Shown here: in pieces, positions 49,843 to 60,511 of the stretch
Position numbering within the stretch: position 1 is the stretch's first letter
How the letters are laid out: every line of letters starts with the position of its first letter
Assembly (NCBI GenBank): GCA_030272585.1
Contig: BSYQ01000001.1
Coordinates: forward strand, 744,001-808,000
Reading direction: 5' to 3'
Length of the DNA: 64,000 nucleotides
Source: Bryopsis sp. KO-2023
Taxonomy: Eukaryota > Chlorophyta > Ulvophyceae > Bryopsidales > Bryopsidaceae
Translations under genes and position numbers: made by a program
Notes under the pieces: model-generated
Database searches by the model: none
Seen by the model: only the letters and a program-made list of their open reading frames with translations
Told to the model about the DNA's origin: nothing

Positions 49843-50999
49843 CAGTCACAACGCCCCAAAACGAAAAATAACACGATCGGTTTGCAAAAATTGGTAGACT
49901 TTATGCACATCCACACCCAGTCTGCCCTGGTGACCCCAGTGTCAGACGGGGAAAAGAGTGTCGTCTGAGTTAGGTGATCACAGTCGCCAATTTCTGTCGG
50001 GTGGGCTTGTTTTTCTCCGCGACAGTGCTCGGCGCCTTGCCCCCGATGGTGGTATTGCACAGCTTGAACAGATTCTTGGCCCGGCCTGTTTCTTTGTCTG
50101 TTCTCGTCAGACCTTGGTGGGTAGGGAGCACCGCCGTCCAGTCTAGCACAGATTTTTGATGCAGAAAAATGAAATTCGCAACCAAGGGGCTATGTTTTAT
50201 CGTGTGTGTGTGGTTTTCAAAACTCAGGCTGGGGACAGCTAGGTATGATGGGTTGAAGTCCTGTAGGCTTCAGGCTTTCCTTCCAGGTGAGCATCGAATT
50301 TGGCCGATGGTTTTTTCCTAGATTGAAACTGAAATAAGACCAATGATGCTAAAATCCAAGCAAATCTGCACCCTCTTTTCCAAATATGAGCAGGAGGCAC
50401 AGTTTTTTTTCCCTAATAAATGTGAAAAAAATTTCGTCTCATTTTTCATCTTTTCTTGGAGAATTACTCCACCACAAATTCACGCCATATTTTGCAGCAT
50501 TTTTTTTGGTGTGCATGCAAATGAGTGCTACAATCCTGCAGGTGTAATAATAATAATTCTCCAAAAAAATTTTTTAAAGGAGGCACCGATTTCCTGGGCC
50601 TACAAAACTTTCCCCATGACTGTCATGGATACATCGACTCTTCTGGGATTACGAGGGCTTTTTGTTTGTCATAGGGGCTTCTGAGGGCTGGGGGTTGCTG
50701 AGGGATGCTCCTTGTCAAAATGGGTTTTCTACTTTGCCCTTCAAAGAAAGACCTCGGTACAGCAGGGAAAAAAAAGCACGAAGCACAGCAGAAAATGGGG
50801 TGCAAGAATTGAATGACTTGGAGGAGGCCGAAGAGGATCCAGATAGGGTGACTGGAAAATCACATGTAGAATAGTAATTTGTATTTCTTTTAATTAATTT
50901 ATTATTTTTAATCTTTTTGGGGGGGATTTAACATGGGTTACAAGAATTGCTGCAGTTTTTTCCAAGAATGCAACCGAAATTGCTTCTGTGTGCTATTTC
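49843..50999. promoter_or_regulatory. Divergent region between CCDC137 and DEG protease, unresolved upstream exons
   Basis: The promoters of both genes should lie here. A plus-strand stretch at 50700-50865 (PFKERPRYSREKKARST, then QELNDLEEAEEDPDRV) is charged and followed by a possible GTGACTGG donor, so it may be an N-terminal exon of the DEG gene; I could not find its ATG or prove the join. A G-run after T5 occurs at about 50917-50929. Confidence 0.35.
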
Positions 51000-53768
51000 C
51001 TATATTTGTGTTTTTCTTATGGAAGGCCCAAATCGAAGCGAATGCGATTAGATCAATTGGATCGCATTTACATGACCAGTCATTTTATTTGTGGAGGCTG
51101 CAATTTTGCTCTTACAAAAAACGGCACACACCCACTTCGTTCTTTTCAAAGAAATCGCCGGCACAAAAACCTTTTCTATCGACACCATCCCTCACCTTTT
51201 TTTTCCCGTTGCGTTAAATTTTTATTTTTCTTGCTTGCAGACAAGATTGTTGAATTCGGTGATCAAAGTTTACTGCAAGCACACGGAGCCGAATTTTTCT
51301 TTGCCCTGGCAACGAAAACGGCAGATTTCGACATCCAGCAGTGGATTTATGGTATCTCAAGGAAGGGAAAAATGGGTTTTGACGAATGCACACTCCGTGC
51401 AGTATTATTCCCAGGTATGCCCCCCCAAATTGAATAAAAGAAGAATAAAAAATAAAACGAACAAAAATAATAATCAGGTTGGAGGAAAGCAGATTCAATA
51501 TTTTTTTCTTGTTTTGTCAGCAACACATATCATGTAATTTTTGTGTTTTTTTTTGTTGTCACAGGTTCAAGTGAAGCGCCGTGACGATGACCGAAAATTC
51601 ATTGCACGAGTTTTGGCAATCGGTACTGATTGTGACATCGCTCTTTTGACTGTGGATGAGCGGGAATTCTGGGAAGGAGTGGAGCCCCTTCCTTTGGGGC
51701 CCCTCCCTCGACTTCAAGATTACGTAACAGTCGTTGGGTACCCCATCGGCGGTGACAGCATATCTGTTACGTCAGGAGTTGTTTCCAGAATCGAGGTAGC
51801 TGGTTGGAAAAGTTTTTTTTAAATCAAGGACGGAATGAAAAAAACTATTCTAACAAATCTCAGGCGAATTAGTAAACCGGGTAGACGTATTGAACAGCTA
51901 TGAGCAGCTTCCCTCCCCCCCTCCCTCAAAAGAAGGGAATAACAAGTGAGGGAAGATGAAACCTTGATTTTGTGAAAGAAAGACTCATAGGTATTGTAGA
52001 TCCAGAAATCGTCAAGCATTAATTGTGAAAGGCACTGAGTCAAATTTTGTTTGTTTTTAGTCCAATGCCAATTACACAGCAAGAATAATAAATAAATTAT
52101 TATTTTCTTTATTAAAGCAAAATTTACTTTGCACAGATGACGCAATACAGTCACGGTGGATGCGAGCTTCTGGCAGCACAAATCGATGCTGCAATCAACA
52201 GCGGAAATTCAGGGGGTCCAGTGTTCAACGAATCGGGCCATTGCGTGGGCATCGCATTTCAATCCTACTGCGATTCCGACGTGGAAAACATCGGCTACAT
52301 GATTCCCACACCAGTCATTCGACATTTCCTGCAAGATTACCACATGAACAAAATGTTCACGGGATTTCCCAACCTGGGTGTGTCATGGCAACGGATGGAG
52401 GCACCCGATTTGAGGAGAGCTATCGGCATGGAGGGTAATGCGAGTGGTGAGGATATGCATCACTGTTTGTGTTTGTTCATCCTGCATATCCTATATATTC
52501 TGGAAGTGTCTGTGGCAGACACTTTTCAACAGAAAATTGTCCCTTTCCGATTTCTGTGTCGTAAGCAATAAAACCTGAAAGTTTTTCTTTCGAATTCTGT
52601 TGAACAGGGGTTCTGTTGAGGAGTGTGCATCCGACGTCGTCAGCCCATGGAATCCTGAAACCTGGCGATGTGTTGATGGAGTTTGACGGGGTGCGAATTG
52701 CGAACGATGGCACAGTGCCTTTTCGAAACGGGGAACGAATCATGTATCCATACCTGATGGCTCAGAAGTTCGTGGGGGACGTCGCACACTTCCAGGTCCT
52801 CCGAGATGGAAGGATGATGAAATTGCAGGTCGAGTGCGTATTTCTTTATGCAATTTGCCTCCCCCGCTGATTCAAGAAATTGAGAAAAGGAAGTTGAGAA
52901 GCGTCGATATGGGTTTTGCTTTGCAGGCTTTCGAGATATGAACCTCTGGTGCCCCCTCACTTGGAGAACAGGGATCCGTCGTTCTTCATTTTGGCTGGAT
53001 TCGTTTTCACCACCCTGAACGAGCATTATCTTCTGAGTGAATACGGTTCGAGTTACTCCACAGAAGCACCTGTGAAGCTTCTGCATCAACTTTATTGTGG
53101 GGTGAAAATGCACAGACGGCAGCAAGTCGTGGTTTTGAGCCAAGTGCTGGCGTCGGATGCCACAGTAGGGTTTGAAGATGCATGCAATGTCCAGGTGAGT
53201 CTACCTCCCACATTGTCAGAATATAAACATGCATTCCGGGGGGTTCATTTAATCATTTGTTTTTTTTAATGAGTAAAGCTTTTGAATTAATCTAATTTTC
53301 GAAATATATTGCTTATTAAGATTGGACACTGAGTAAACTATAGAAGTCCCTCCATCTTTTAAGGATTCAAGCTTAGTCATCTCTGCTTGAAGTTTCCTCC
53401 CTGGAAAAGTTGTTTGAAAAAAGAAGGTGGATAATCACTCCAGCCCATGTGTTTGAGAATGCCTAGTTATAGCATACCTCGGTAAGAGGCGGCGGGTTTC
53501 TTGAATTCAGGTCCATAGCTTCAACGGCGAAGTTGTGCATGACCTCAACCACTTGGTTGAAATGGTGATTTCATGCGAGGACGAATACATGCGCTTCGAT
53601 TTGGATTTCGAACAAGTGATCGTCGTCAACAGCGAGCTGGCAAAGAAAACTACAGTGGATGTTTTGGAGGAGCACTCGATACCTGATATGGCGTCCCCCG
53701 ACGTAATGTCTCACTTGGAAAATGTCGGAGTGCTGGCCAAGAGGACCAGAAAACGAACGTTACGCTGA
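51000..53768 (+). CDS. DEG9: DEG9-like trypsin-fold serine protease with PDZ domains
   Basis: DEG proteases of the plant DEG2/DEG9/DEG10 branch are ATP-independent; DEG9 is nucleolar. Exons with firm limits: 51241-51414, 51565-51795, 52137 to about 52446, 52608 to about 52830, about 52928-53193 and about 53511-53768 (TGA). The His is in WVLTNAHSV, the Asp in [12 protein letters not shown], the Ser in [10 protein letters not shown], so the catalytic triad is whole. [20 protein letters not shown] and [16 protein letters not shown] are diagnostic of this branch, as is the PDZ sequence [14 protein letters not shown] and the linker [16 protein letters not shown] second PDZ-like part ([18 protein letters not shown]) and a basic tail (KRTRKRTLR) finish it. 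An exon at about 51024-51060 encoding [12 protein letters not shown], a likely nuclear signal, may precede the first firm exon; the start codon is unresolved. At the third exon two in-phase donors (near 52434 and 52447) are possible. Confidence 0.9.
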
Positions 53769-54054
53769 GAACTGAAGTGTAATTCCTTTAAGAAAGGGAA
53801 AGAAGAACGATTTGAATTTTTTTTTTCCTTTTGTCGTGGGGAGGGTGATAGTATTTTTTAGGAGCGTGGCTTGCTTTTCGCAGGGGTAGAGTTTGTTCTC
53901 GGAAAAAGGATGGTGATGACCAAGTTTCTCATTTGGCAATGTGGTTCTCTGTAAGTTGTGGAATATCTTTTAATATGTTCTGTTACAGCTGAGTCACCCT
54001 TTGGGCAATTCATCCCTCTGTTTTCCATCTAAATACACACACATTGCATTTCTG
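53769..54054. other. DEG 3' flank
   Basis: The stretch is G/T-rich with a T run at about 53816-53827, as expected of a 3' UTR in this genome. It ends at the target site of the LTR element. Confidence 0.4.
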
Positions 54055-54059
54055 GATTG
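54055..54059. repeat. Target-site duplication, left copy (GATTG)
   Basis: The five bases GATTG stand directly before the left LTR and recur directly after the right LTR at 59691-59695, as expected for Ty3/gypsy integration. Confidence 0.85.
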
Positions 54060-54222
54060 TAAATGATAAGACTCACTGAAAATCTTACAACAATCGTTCA
54101 CTGTGGCCCAATTAATACTGCCCATTCAGTTGGTACAGTAACCCACACATTAACCGCCGACATTCTAACCACTTCCAATCCAGGCCAGTCCAACTAGTAC
54201 ACATGCACATGACTCCCGTACA
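54060..54222 (-). repeat. 3' LTR of the Ty3/gypsy element
   Basis: This 163-base copy matches 59528-59690 at every base I compared. In element sense it begins TGTACGGG and ends TCATTTA. It is short for an LTR, yet should hold promoter, R region and polyadenylation signal. Confidence 0.93.
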
Positions 54223-54521
54223 GGCCTCCCCCACAATGATTAATCGTGCCCTCACGATTTACTTCAAAAATAGATGCCCAACAGCTTTCCCATTTTGTGA
54301 ACACTTGTCCCAGTTTTTTCTTTCCTCTATTTGAACCATGCCCAGCAATACCACCCACTGACACTATACCTTCCCTCAATGTGTTCTCAATCAAAAATCA
54401 ATACAAATCCTTTCCCCAATCTGTTCTTCCCATTCCTGTTCAGCATTCAAAAAACTCACTTCCCCAAACTTCCATTCTTCAGTCAAAATTGCTCACATCA
54501 AAAAACAGGCTGGAAACTACC

Positions 54522-57500
54522 TCACTTCAAAGTTTTTATTTGCCAATCAGCAAACAACTTACCCTTTACACGTACCGCTCCTCGCTCTCCAACCCAGTCC
54601 ACCTCGTATGGCCCTCTCCAGCAAACCTCCACCTTGCTCCTGTGCTTGGGATCCGTCAAAACCATCACTTGATCTCCTTGCTTGATCTGCTCTGTGCTAC
54701 CATAAGCGCTGTTCCTTGCCCATTGGTCCCTTTTCTCACCCATGACATCCAATGCGTGATCGCGAATTAATCCCAAGCAGCCCAATTCCTTCCCTACTTC
54801 CAGAACTGGAACTGCGACTCCATTGTCCGACATCCACACCTCTCCTGGCAACCGTGGTTTCAATCCGCACATTAACTCCAATGGCGAGTGGATATAGGTC
54901 TCCGTTTGCCTGGTATTGATGGCAAAACAAGCCGCCGCCACATACTGATCCCAATTCTCATTCGTGACATTGTATCGACGCAATCGCTCCAAAATCAAGT
55001 GGTGCGCATTCTCAACTTTCCCATGGCTTTCCGCTCTGTAAGGAATCGACTTCTTTTGTTTGATCCCCAGTTTTGCTGCCAAATCCGCGACTTCACCTTG
55101 AAAATGCGATCCATTGTCCGAATACAGCACCTGTGGTGTTCCAAAAACGAGGAACACTCGCTTCAGCAAAAACTGGGCCGCCGTGGTACTGTCATAGTTT
55201 GGTGTTGCCTCCGCGATAACATAACCACTGGCACAATCCACCAGTGTCAATAAAGCGACATTCCCAGCTTGCGATCGTGGCATTCCAACGCAGTAATCCA
55301 CCTCCAACACTTGCCAAACTGAACGCACAAGTTGTGCGGCACAACCATTGGTTCAATGCGACCTGGCCCTCTCCTTGGTTCCACCAGCTGACAGTTCACA
55401 CACCGACGCACGTATTCTTTCACATCGCGAAAAAGGGTTGGCCACCAAAAGGTTTCCCTGATTCTTATCGCCGTTGCCTGCACTCCGAAGTGACCCACGC
55501 AATGTGCAACCTGAATTGCACTTTCCACATCTTTACTGCGCAGACACTGACGCACCAACCCATCGCAATTCCGATGCCAAAGCCTGCCCTCCTGAACCAT
55601 GAACTCCGATAATTCCGCCTGTGCATCGCCTTGCACCAACAGCCCAATGACCTGATCGTACCAATCCACGCTGCGCCATTGCACCCTGGCACTTCGCACC
55701 ACTTCCACTTCTGGCTCCTCCTCATAACGCAATCGGGACAACCCATCAGCATTGCGATGTCTGATTCCTGCGCGAGTTACCATTTCCAGCTCCGTGTATT
55801 CTTGGATTTGACACTGCCATCGTGCCACTCTGCCTGTAAGGTCCAATTTCCTGAATAGGCCGAGTAATGGCGCATGGTCCACGCGCAAGGTGATCTTTTC
55901 ACCCAACACATACGGCCGAAACGCTTTGAGTGCGTGTATGACTGCCAATCCCTCTCGCTCAGTGGTACTGTAATTTCTTTCTGTCGAAGAAAACATTTTG
56001 CTTGTGTAGAACACAGGCCGTTCAACGCCATCTTGAAGTTGGCTGAGCACTCCGCCTGATGCATATTGCGATGCATCCGAATCAATAATATACGCCACAC
56101 CCTCTTGAGGGGCTGCCAAAACTGGCGTCGTCGTTAATGCACCTTTGAGATCATTGAATGCCTCCATCCTCTCTTTCGTCCACTCAGGAAAAGGTGTTGT
56201 AGCGACCATCGTGTGCAACACTTTGGCACGATCAGCGAACTTCGGCACAAATCGTCTGTAGTAAGACGATAATCCCAGGAACGATTGTAACTCCTCACGA
56301 TTCCTTGGTGGTAATGCCGCAGCCACTTTCTGCACTTTCTGAGCTTGAGTACTCAATCCCTGACGCGATAGACGATGGCCCAGGAATTCAACGGTGGGGT
56401 AACCCACGTGACACTTCAACGGTTTGCAGCGCAACGACGCTCCCGCCATTTTGCTCAGTAACGTCTCCAGATTTGGTGCAATCGCTTTTTCTGTGTCGGC
56501 GCCTTGACATATATCATCAACAAACGCGGCTGCCTCTTTCACGCCCAGGAGGGTATGATCGATGATCCGCATATAACATGCTGGTGCATTTTTTACTCCA
56601 AAGGGCATTACTCTCCACGAGTAGATACCAAATGGTGTGAGAAACGCAGTGAGGGCCTGCGAGTCAGGTGCAATTTCCACTGAATGGTAGCCCGCCAAAC
56701 AGTCCAGTGTAGTGTAGAAGGCATGCCCAGCCAATTCATCCAGTAACATATCCGTTCTAGGCAGGGGATATGGGTCGTCCAAAGTTGCCTCATTCAACTT
56801 TCTGTAGTCCACACAAAATCGAAGCAAAGTCCAGTCTCCAGTCACTGGATCCTTCTTTGGAACGACCGTTGCTGCTGCCAACCATGTCGTTGTATTTGTG
56901 GGGACTATCATATTCGCCTCCAGTAATTTTTCACAGTGCTCTTTCATGAACGCCACCTCTTTGGGCGCATATCGTCTCAGTCGGCCACACTTCCAAGGCA
57001 CAGCGCCCGGTTTCAAGTTAATGTGAAACTGCGCAGTCGTCGTGACAGGCATCTGCGTGATATCCGAAGTGAAAACGTAGCTGTACTTGGTCAGCACTTC
57101 CCAAATATCGGCCTGTACTTCCTTGGATAACTCCGCATTGATATGCACTTCCTTGAGTGGATTGTCGTCGACCTCTGTTGACGTTCGCAAAGCTTGCAAC
57201 ACTTGATCCTCTGCCTTAACTTCCCATGCTCGAAATGCACTCTCAGTGGCACTGGTCATCTCCTCTGATTCACTCTCCTCCTCCGATTCATCAGTATCCC
57301 ATTCCAAGCCATCAGATCCATCCACTTCCTCCACATACATATGCAACTGATGCTTGCCTTGTTGTACTGTCACTCCTGGATTCCCTTGCAGTCGATAAGT
57401 TTGTCGTTTGAAATCGGCTGAGGCCTTCACTGCCCTGAGATAGTCTTGCCCCAACAGTAAATCGTATGACTGTCGCGCCTGAACAACTCCAATGGATAGA

Positions 57501-59218
57501 GTGGCTGTCGCAGTGCTGACGCCCACATCGAGCGGATCCGTAACACCCAGCAATGGTTCCGAAGCACCATTCGCCAACATAATCGTAAACGGAGCTGGGT
57601 TCAACTTCTGCAGTAGATTGAGTTTTCGCGCTTGTTCCGCATCCAATAACGTCCTGGACGCCCCTGGATCCAGTATGACATTCCGAATAGTCTGACCTGC
57701 AACCATTCCATACACCACCGCCGCCTGTCGCGCGACCTCCTGTGCAAGGTGCATGGCATCGGCACTTGCAGTCGGTTGAGTTTCAGTCGAATTAGGGGGA
57801 GGTGGTGGAGGTGGCACGAATCCAGTCGCTCGCTTCGGCGGAGGCATCAAGAACTTTCGCGACCCCAACTGCCACTGCATGTTCATTTGCTTCTTGGATC
57901 TGTTCTGCCAAAGTTTTAATGGCACTTTGATGTCACCCATAAATGCTTCAAAATCCGCGTCCAAGGTGGTCTTGATCCTCGGCTTCCTTGCTGCGCCTTC
58001 ACCACTCCTTTGCCGCTTTCCGACACGTGCTGATTCGATCACCGGACATGGTGACGAGAAATCAATACTGTCCTCGGCAGGTGCCACCCGCGCCAATCGT
58101 GCTTGATCCGGCTTTTTTCCAGTGCGTTGAGGGCACCGATCAGCCCAATGATCTGGGGACTGACAAATAAAACATCGTCCAGCCGCTTTGGATTGATCGA
58201 GCTGACCTCCAAGTGGAACTTGATTGCTGCCTGTCGCAATTGGTGGACGCTGACTGTTTTGCCAATGGACTGTGGGTCGCTCTTTTCGTGTTTGCGTTTC
58301 TTGTTGCGTCGCCATGCGTGTCACTACTTCCGTCAGCTTTCCGACTTGCGCTGCCAATGACGCAATATCCTGATTGACGACTCCTGGTGCTGGCAGCGCC
58401 AGAAATGGAGTTGCCTGAGATGTGGGTGTCGGTGGTTCTTCCACACTTGATGCTTGGACTGGTCGAGGCAAAAGTGCTGGTGCAGGAGCGAGAGGTGAAT
58501 CGATCCTTATCCTTTGTTTGTATGTAATAATTTCAGCCGCCTGGGTGGCAAACTGTTTTGCCTTTTTAATTGTATTAGGCATTTTGTTCATCACTTTTTC
58601 TTGTACGTCTGATGCGAGTCCACGCAAAAACGCTTTAATCTGCTCCTGTTCCGAAACAGCTCCTCCAGCTTTGTTGGTTACACGCTCGAATCGGAGGGTG
58701 TATGCGGCGACCGTATCACCGGCGGTCATCCTTACTTTGCGTAAGTCATCCGCGAAGTCCTGTACTAATCCCAGCAGCACAGCGCCCTCCTTTGCGAAGT
58801 TTGTCCTGATCTCACTCCAATCATATTTTGTCCGGCCGCGTTCATCCACTGTAATTGTTAAGTTGACCAACCGCTCACACCAGTGGCGATATTCTTTTAT
58901 GCAGAAGAACGGCAATCGCTTGGCCGCCATTTCGTCACTCCAAGCCTGTGTTTTTCCCAGCCAACCTTCGAACGAATCCAAGAAGTCGTCAGGGTCCCGA
59001 CACTGAGCGTTGAATTCGGGAACCGCCAGGCCAGTGAGGCATTGCGCCAGCATGTGAACGTCCATGAGGGAGAGAGCGAGTAAGGGGTTGGAGAGGAGCG
59101 GTAGTGTCAGGGAGCTGTCGACAATACGTCGCAAAACAAAGCAATTCCAATCAATGCACTGCCTGCCCACAATGCAAATAAAAACACCGGTCCAACTTGC
59201 CGGTCTGTCCGGTTTCAC
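54522..59218 (-). mobile_element. gag-pol coding region of the Ty3/gypsy element
   Basis: Approximate parts on the window, in element order: Gag 59070-58190 (probable start MDVHMLAQCLTGL), CCHC zinc knuckle about 58180-58120, protease about 57690-57500, reverse transcriptase about 57000-56350, RNase H about 56100-55750, integrase zinc finger about 55500-55390, integrase core about 55320-54850, GPY/F module about 54620-54540. The catalytic signatures of each enzyme are recognisable. Gag and pol are not separated by a stop, so a single polyprotein is likely in the family form. About one break is present in the coding region as it stands here. Confidence 0.9.
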
Positions 59219-59507
59219 ACTTCAAAACCCTTTTGCGACCCAGCTTCTCTTTCCGTTTGAAAACGCTAGCTGCGCGTCACTGGTCAATAATATTTTCACA
59301 GAGAGAAATTCAATCGAGCCTGTTTTCCCAGCACAGCGTAGTGCGAAAGCTTGTCCTCGAAGTTATCGAAGACGAAGTCCGCCGACGGTTTGCTGCTTGA
59401 CCACGTCGTCGTGGCGTCGGCCAAAGATATCACAGGGATAGTCGAAAAAATAGGAGACGAAGAACAATATTCAAATCAAAAGGCCGTCAGAGCAAAGCAA
59501 CTCTGCT

Positions 59508-59524
59508 TCCCCTTCTTGGCCACC
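59508..59524 (-). promoter_or_regulatory. Primer-binding site of the Ty3/gypsy element
   Basis: In element sense the sequence TGGTGGCCAAGAAGGGG starts with TGG, as needed to pair with a tRNA 3' CCA end, and the rest would pair with an acceptor stem ending CCCCTTCTTGGCCACCA. It starts a few bases after the 5' LTR. The tRNA is not named because its gene is not in the window. Confidence 0.75.
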
Positions 59525-59527
59525 AAC

Positions 59528-59690
59528 TAAATGATAAGACTCACTGAAAATCTTACAACAATCGTTCACTGTGGCCCAATTAATACTGCCCATTCAGTTG
59601 GTACAGTAACCCACACATTAACCGCCGACATTCTAACCACTTCCAATCCAGGCCAGTCCAACTAGTACACATGCACATGACTCCCGTACA
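59528..59690 (-). repeat. 5' LTR of the Ty3/gypsy element
   Basis: This is the right-hand copy of the 163-base LTR; because the element reads on the minus strand, it is the 5' LTR. It is followed on the plus strand by the second GATTG target copy (59691-59695). Confidence 0.93.
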
Positions 59691-59695
59691 GATTG
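59691..59695. repeat. Target-site duplication, right copy (GATTG)
   Basis: This matches 54055-54059 and closes the insertion. Confidence 0.85.
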
Positions 59696-60511
59696 GATAA
59701 TAAAATGGGGTGAACGCACTCGGCTAGAAAGCACCTGATATGTCCAATGGGGATGTCCTCCACAAATTGCTGTCGCCTTTGCGCCAATGCCAGAAACTGA
59801 GCTGCTCGAAATGTGGCTTGTTTGGAACCCGATTGTCAGACACACAGCGATCGTGTTTTTTTGCGTCGACACGGATTTTGTGTGGTAATTCAGACGTACA
59901 GCTCGAAGTTTGGTGTGGGGACGGAATTTCTTGTCGGTTTGCGTATCACTCGAGATCCGTGCTGCCTCCGCTGTGTATTGGATCCCAGACTACACGCTGT
60001 ATCCCGTCAGCCCTATAGACAACCTTCGCGCGTTTGGAGCAAATCGGCGCGTTGGCCTCCTACGAACAAAAACGTTCACCAGGTCAGGCAAAACGGCCAC
60101 AGTCGGGACGCACTTCGTGGTCACTTCTGTCGGCGACGTGTCGCTCGTCGGATCTGCGTTCAGAAGGACGCCTCCTCCAGAATACACGAATCTGGATTTG
60201 CGAAAGAAAACGTCGGAAAAACAATTCTGGCGTGTTGTGTCGTCGTGGGTGTGTCGTCGCTCGTCTGTGGCTGACGTCGCGGCGAAAACTGAGCCCATAT
60301 GTTTCGTTCGATGCCCCACTCTTTGTTGAATGTCAACAGCCGTGGCGCAGCGTGTCGCCGGGTTGGTGCTTAAAAATGTCGATCGGACGCCTGCACCCTT
60401 CCCGAAAATAGTGTGTTTTGGGGGGAAAACTGAGAGTTTACTTGATATTTCGAATTTCTTAGGAAAAGACGTCTTTTCCCTTGCAGGCTGCCGAAGCGCG
60501 ACCTCCAGACG
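59696..60511. promoter_or_regulatory. E2F promoter and 5' UTR region
   Basis: The stretch between the retrotransposon and the E2F start is CpG-rich, with overlapping open frames on both strands (for example minus 60580-59990) that show no recognisable protein. Near its end lies an 18-base perfect palindrome (60462-60479), then TTTTCCCTTGCAG, which could be a 5' UTR splice acceptor 25 bases before the ATG. Confidence 0.5.
60462..60479. promoter_or_regulatory. Perfect 18-base palindrome with GACGTC core
   Basis: GGAAAAGACGTCTTTTCC is its own reverse complement and sits 33 bases upstream of the E2F ATG. ACGT cores are bound by bZIP factors. It could be a core-promoter operator; if a 5' UTR intron ends at 60486, it would instead be at the intron's 3' end. 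Confidence 0.45.

Larger units (their letters stand above)
54060..59690 (-). mobile_element. Ty3/gypsy LTR retrotransposon, young, nearly whole
   Basis: The element is 5.6 kb, reads on the minus strand, and has 163-base LTRs that look identical, flanked by a GATTG duplication. Parts in element order: LTR (59690-59528), primer-binding site (59524-59508), leader, gag with a CCHC knuckle (CFICQSPDHWADRCP), protease (LDPGAS), reverse transcriptase (FVDD), RNase H (IDSDASQ), integrase with HHCC and DDE domains and a GPY/F module (GPYEVDWVG), polypurine tract (54234-54225), LTR (54222-54060). The PR-RT-RH-INT order defines Ty3/gypsy; a GPY/F module without an obvious chromodomain follows the integrase. 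The matching LTRs point to a very recent insertion. The coding part looks close to whole, with about one break. It inserted between DEG and E2F without touching either coding region. Confidence 0.95.

Noticed and set aside
57226-58360. Plus-strand open frames inside the LTR element
   Set aside because: They are antisense shadows of the gag-pol coding region.
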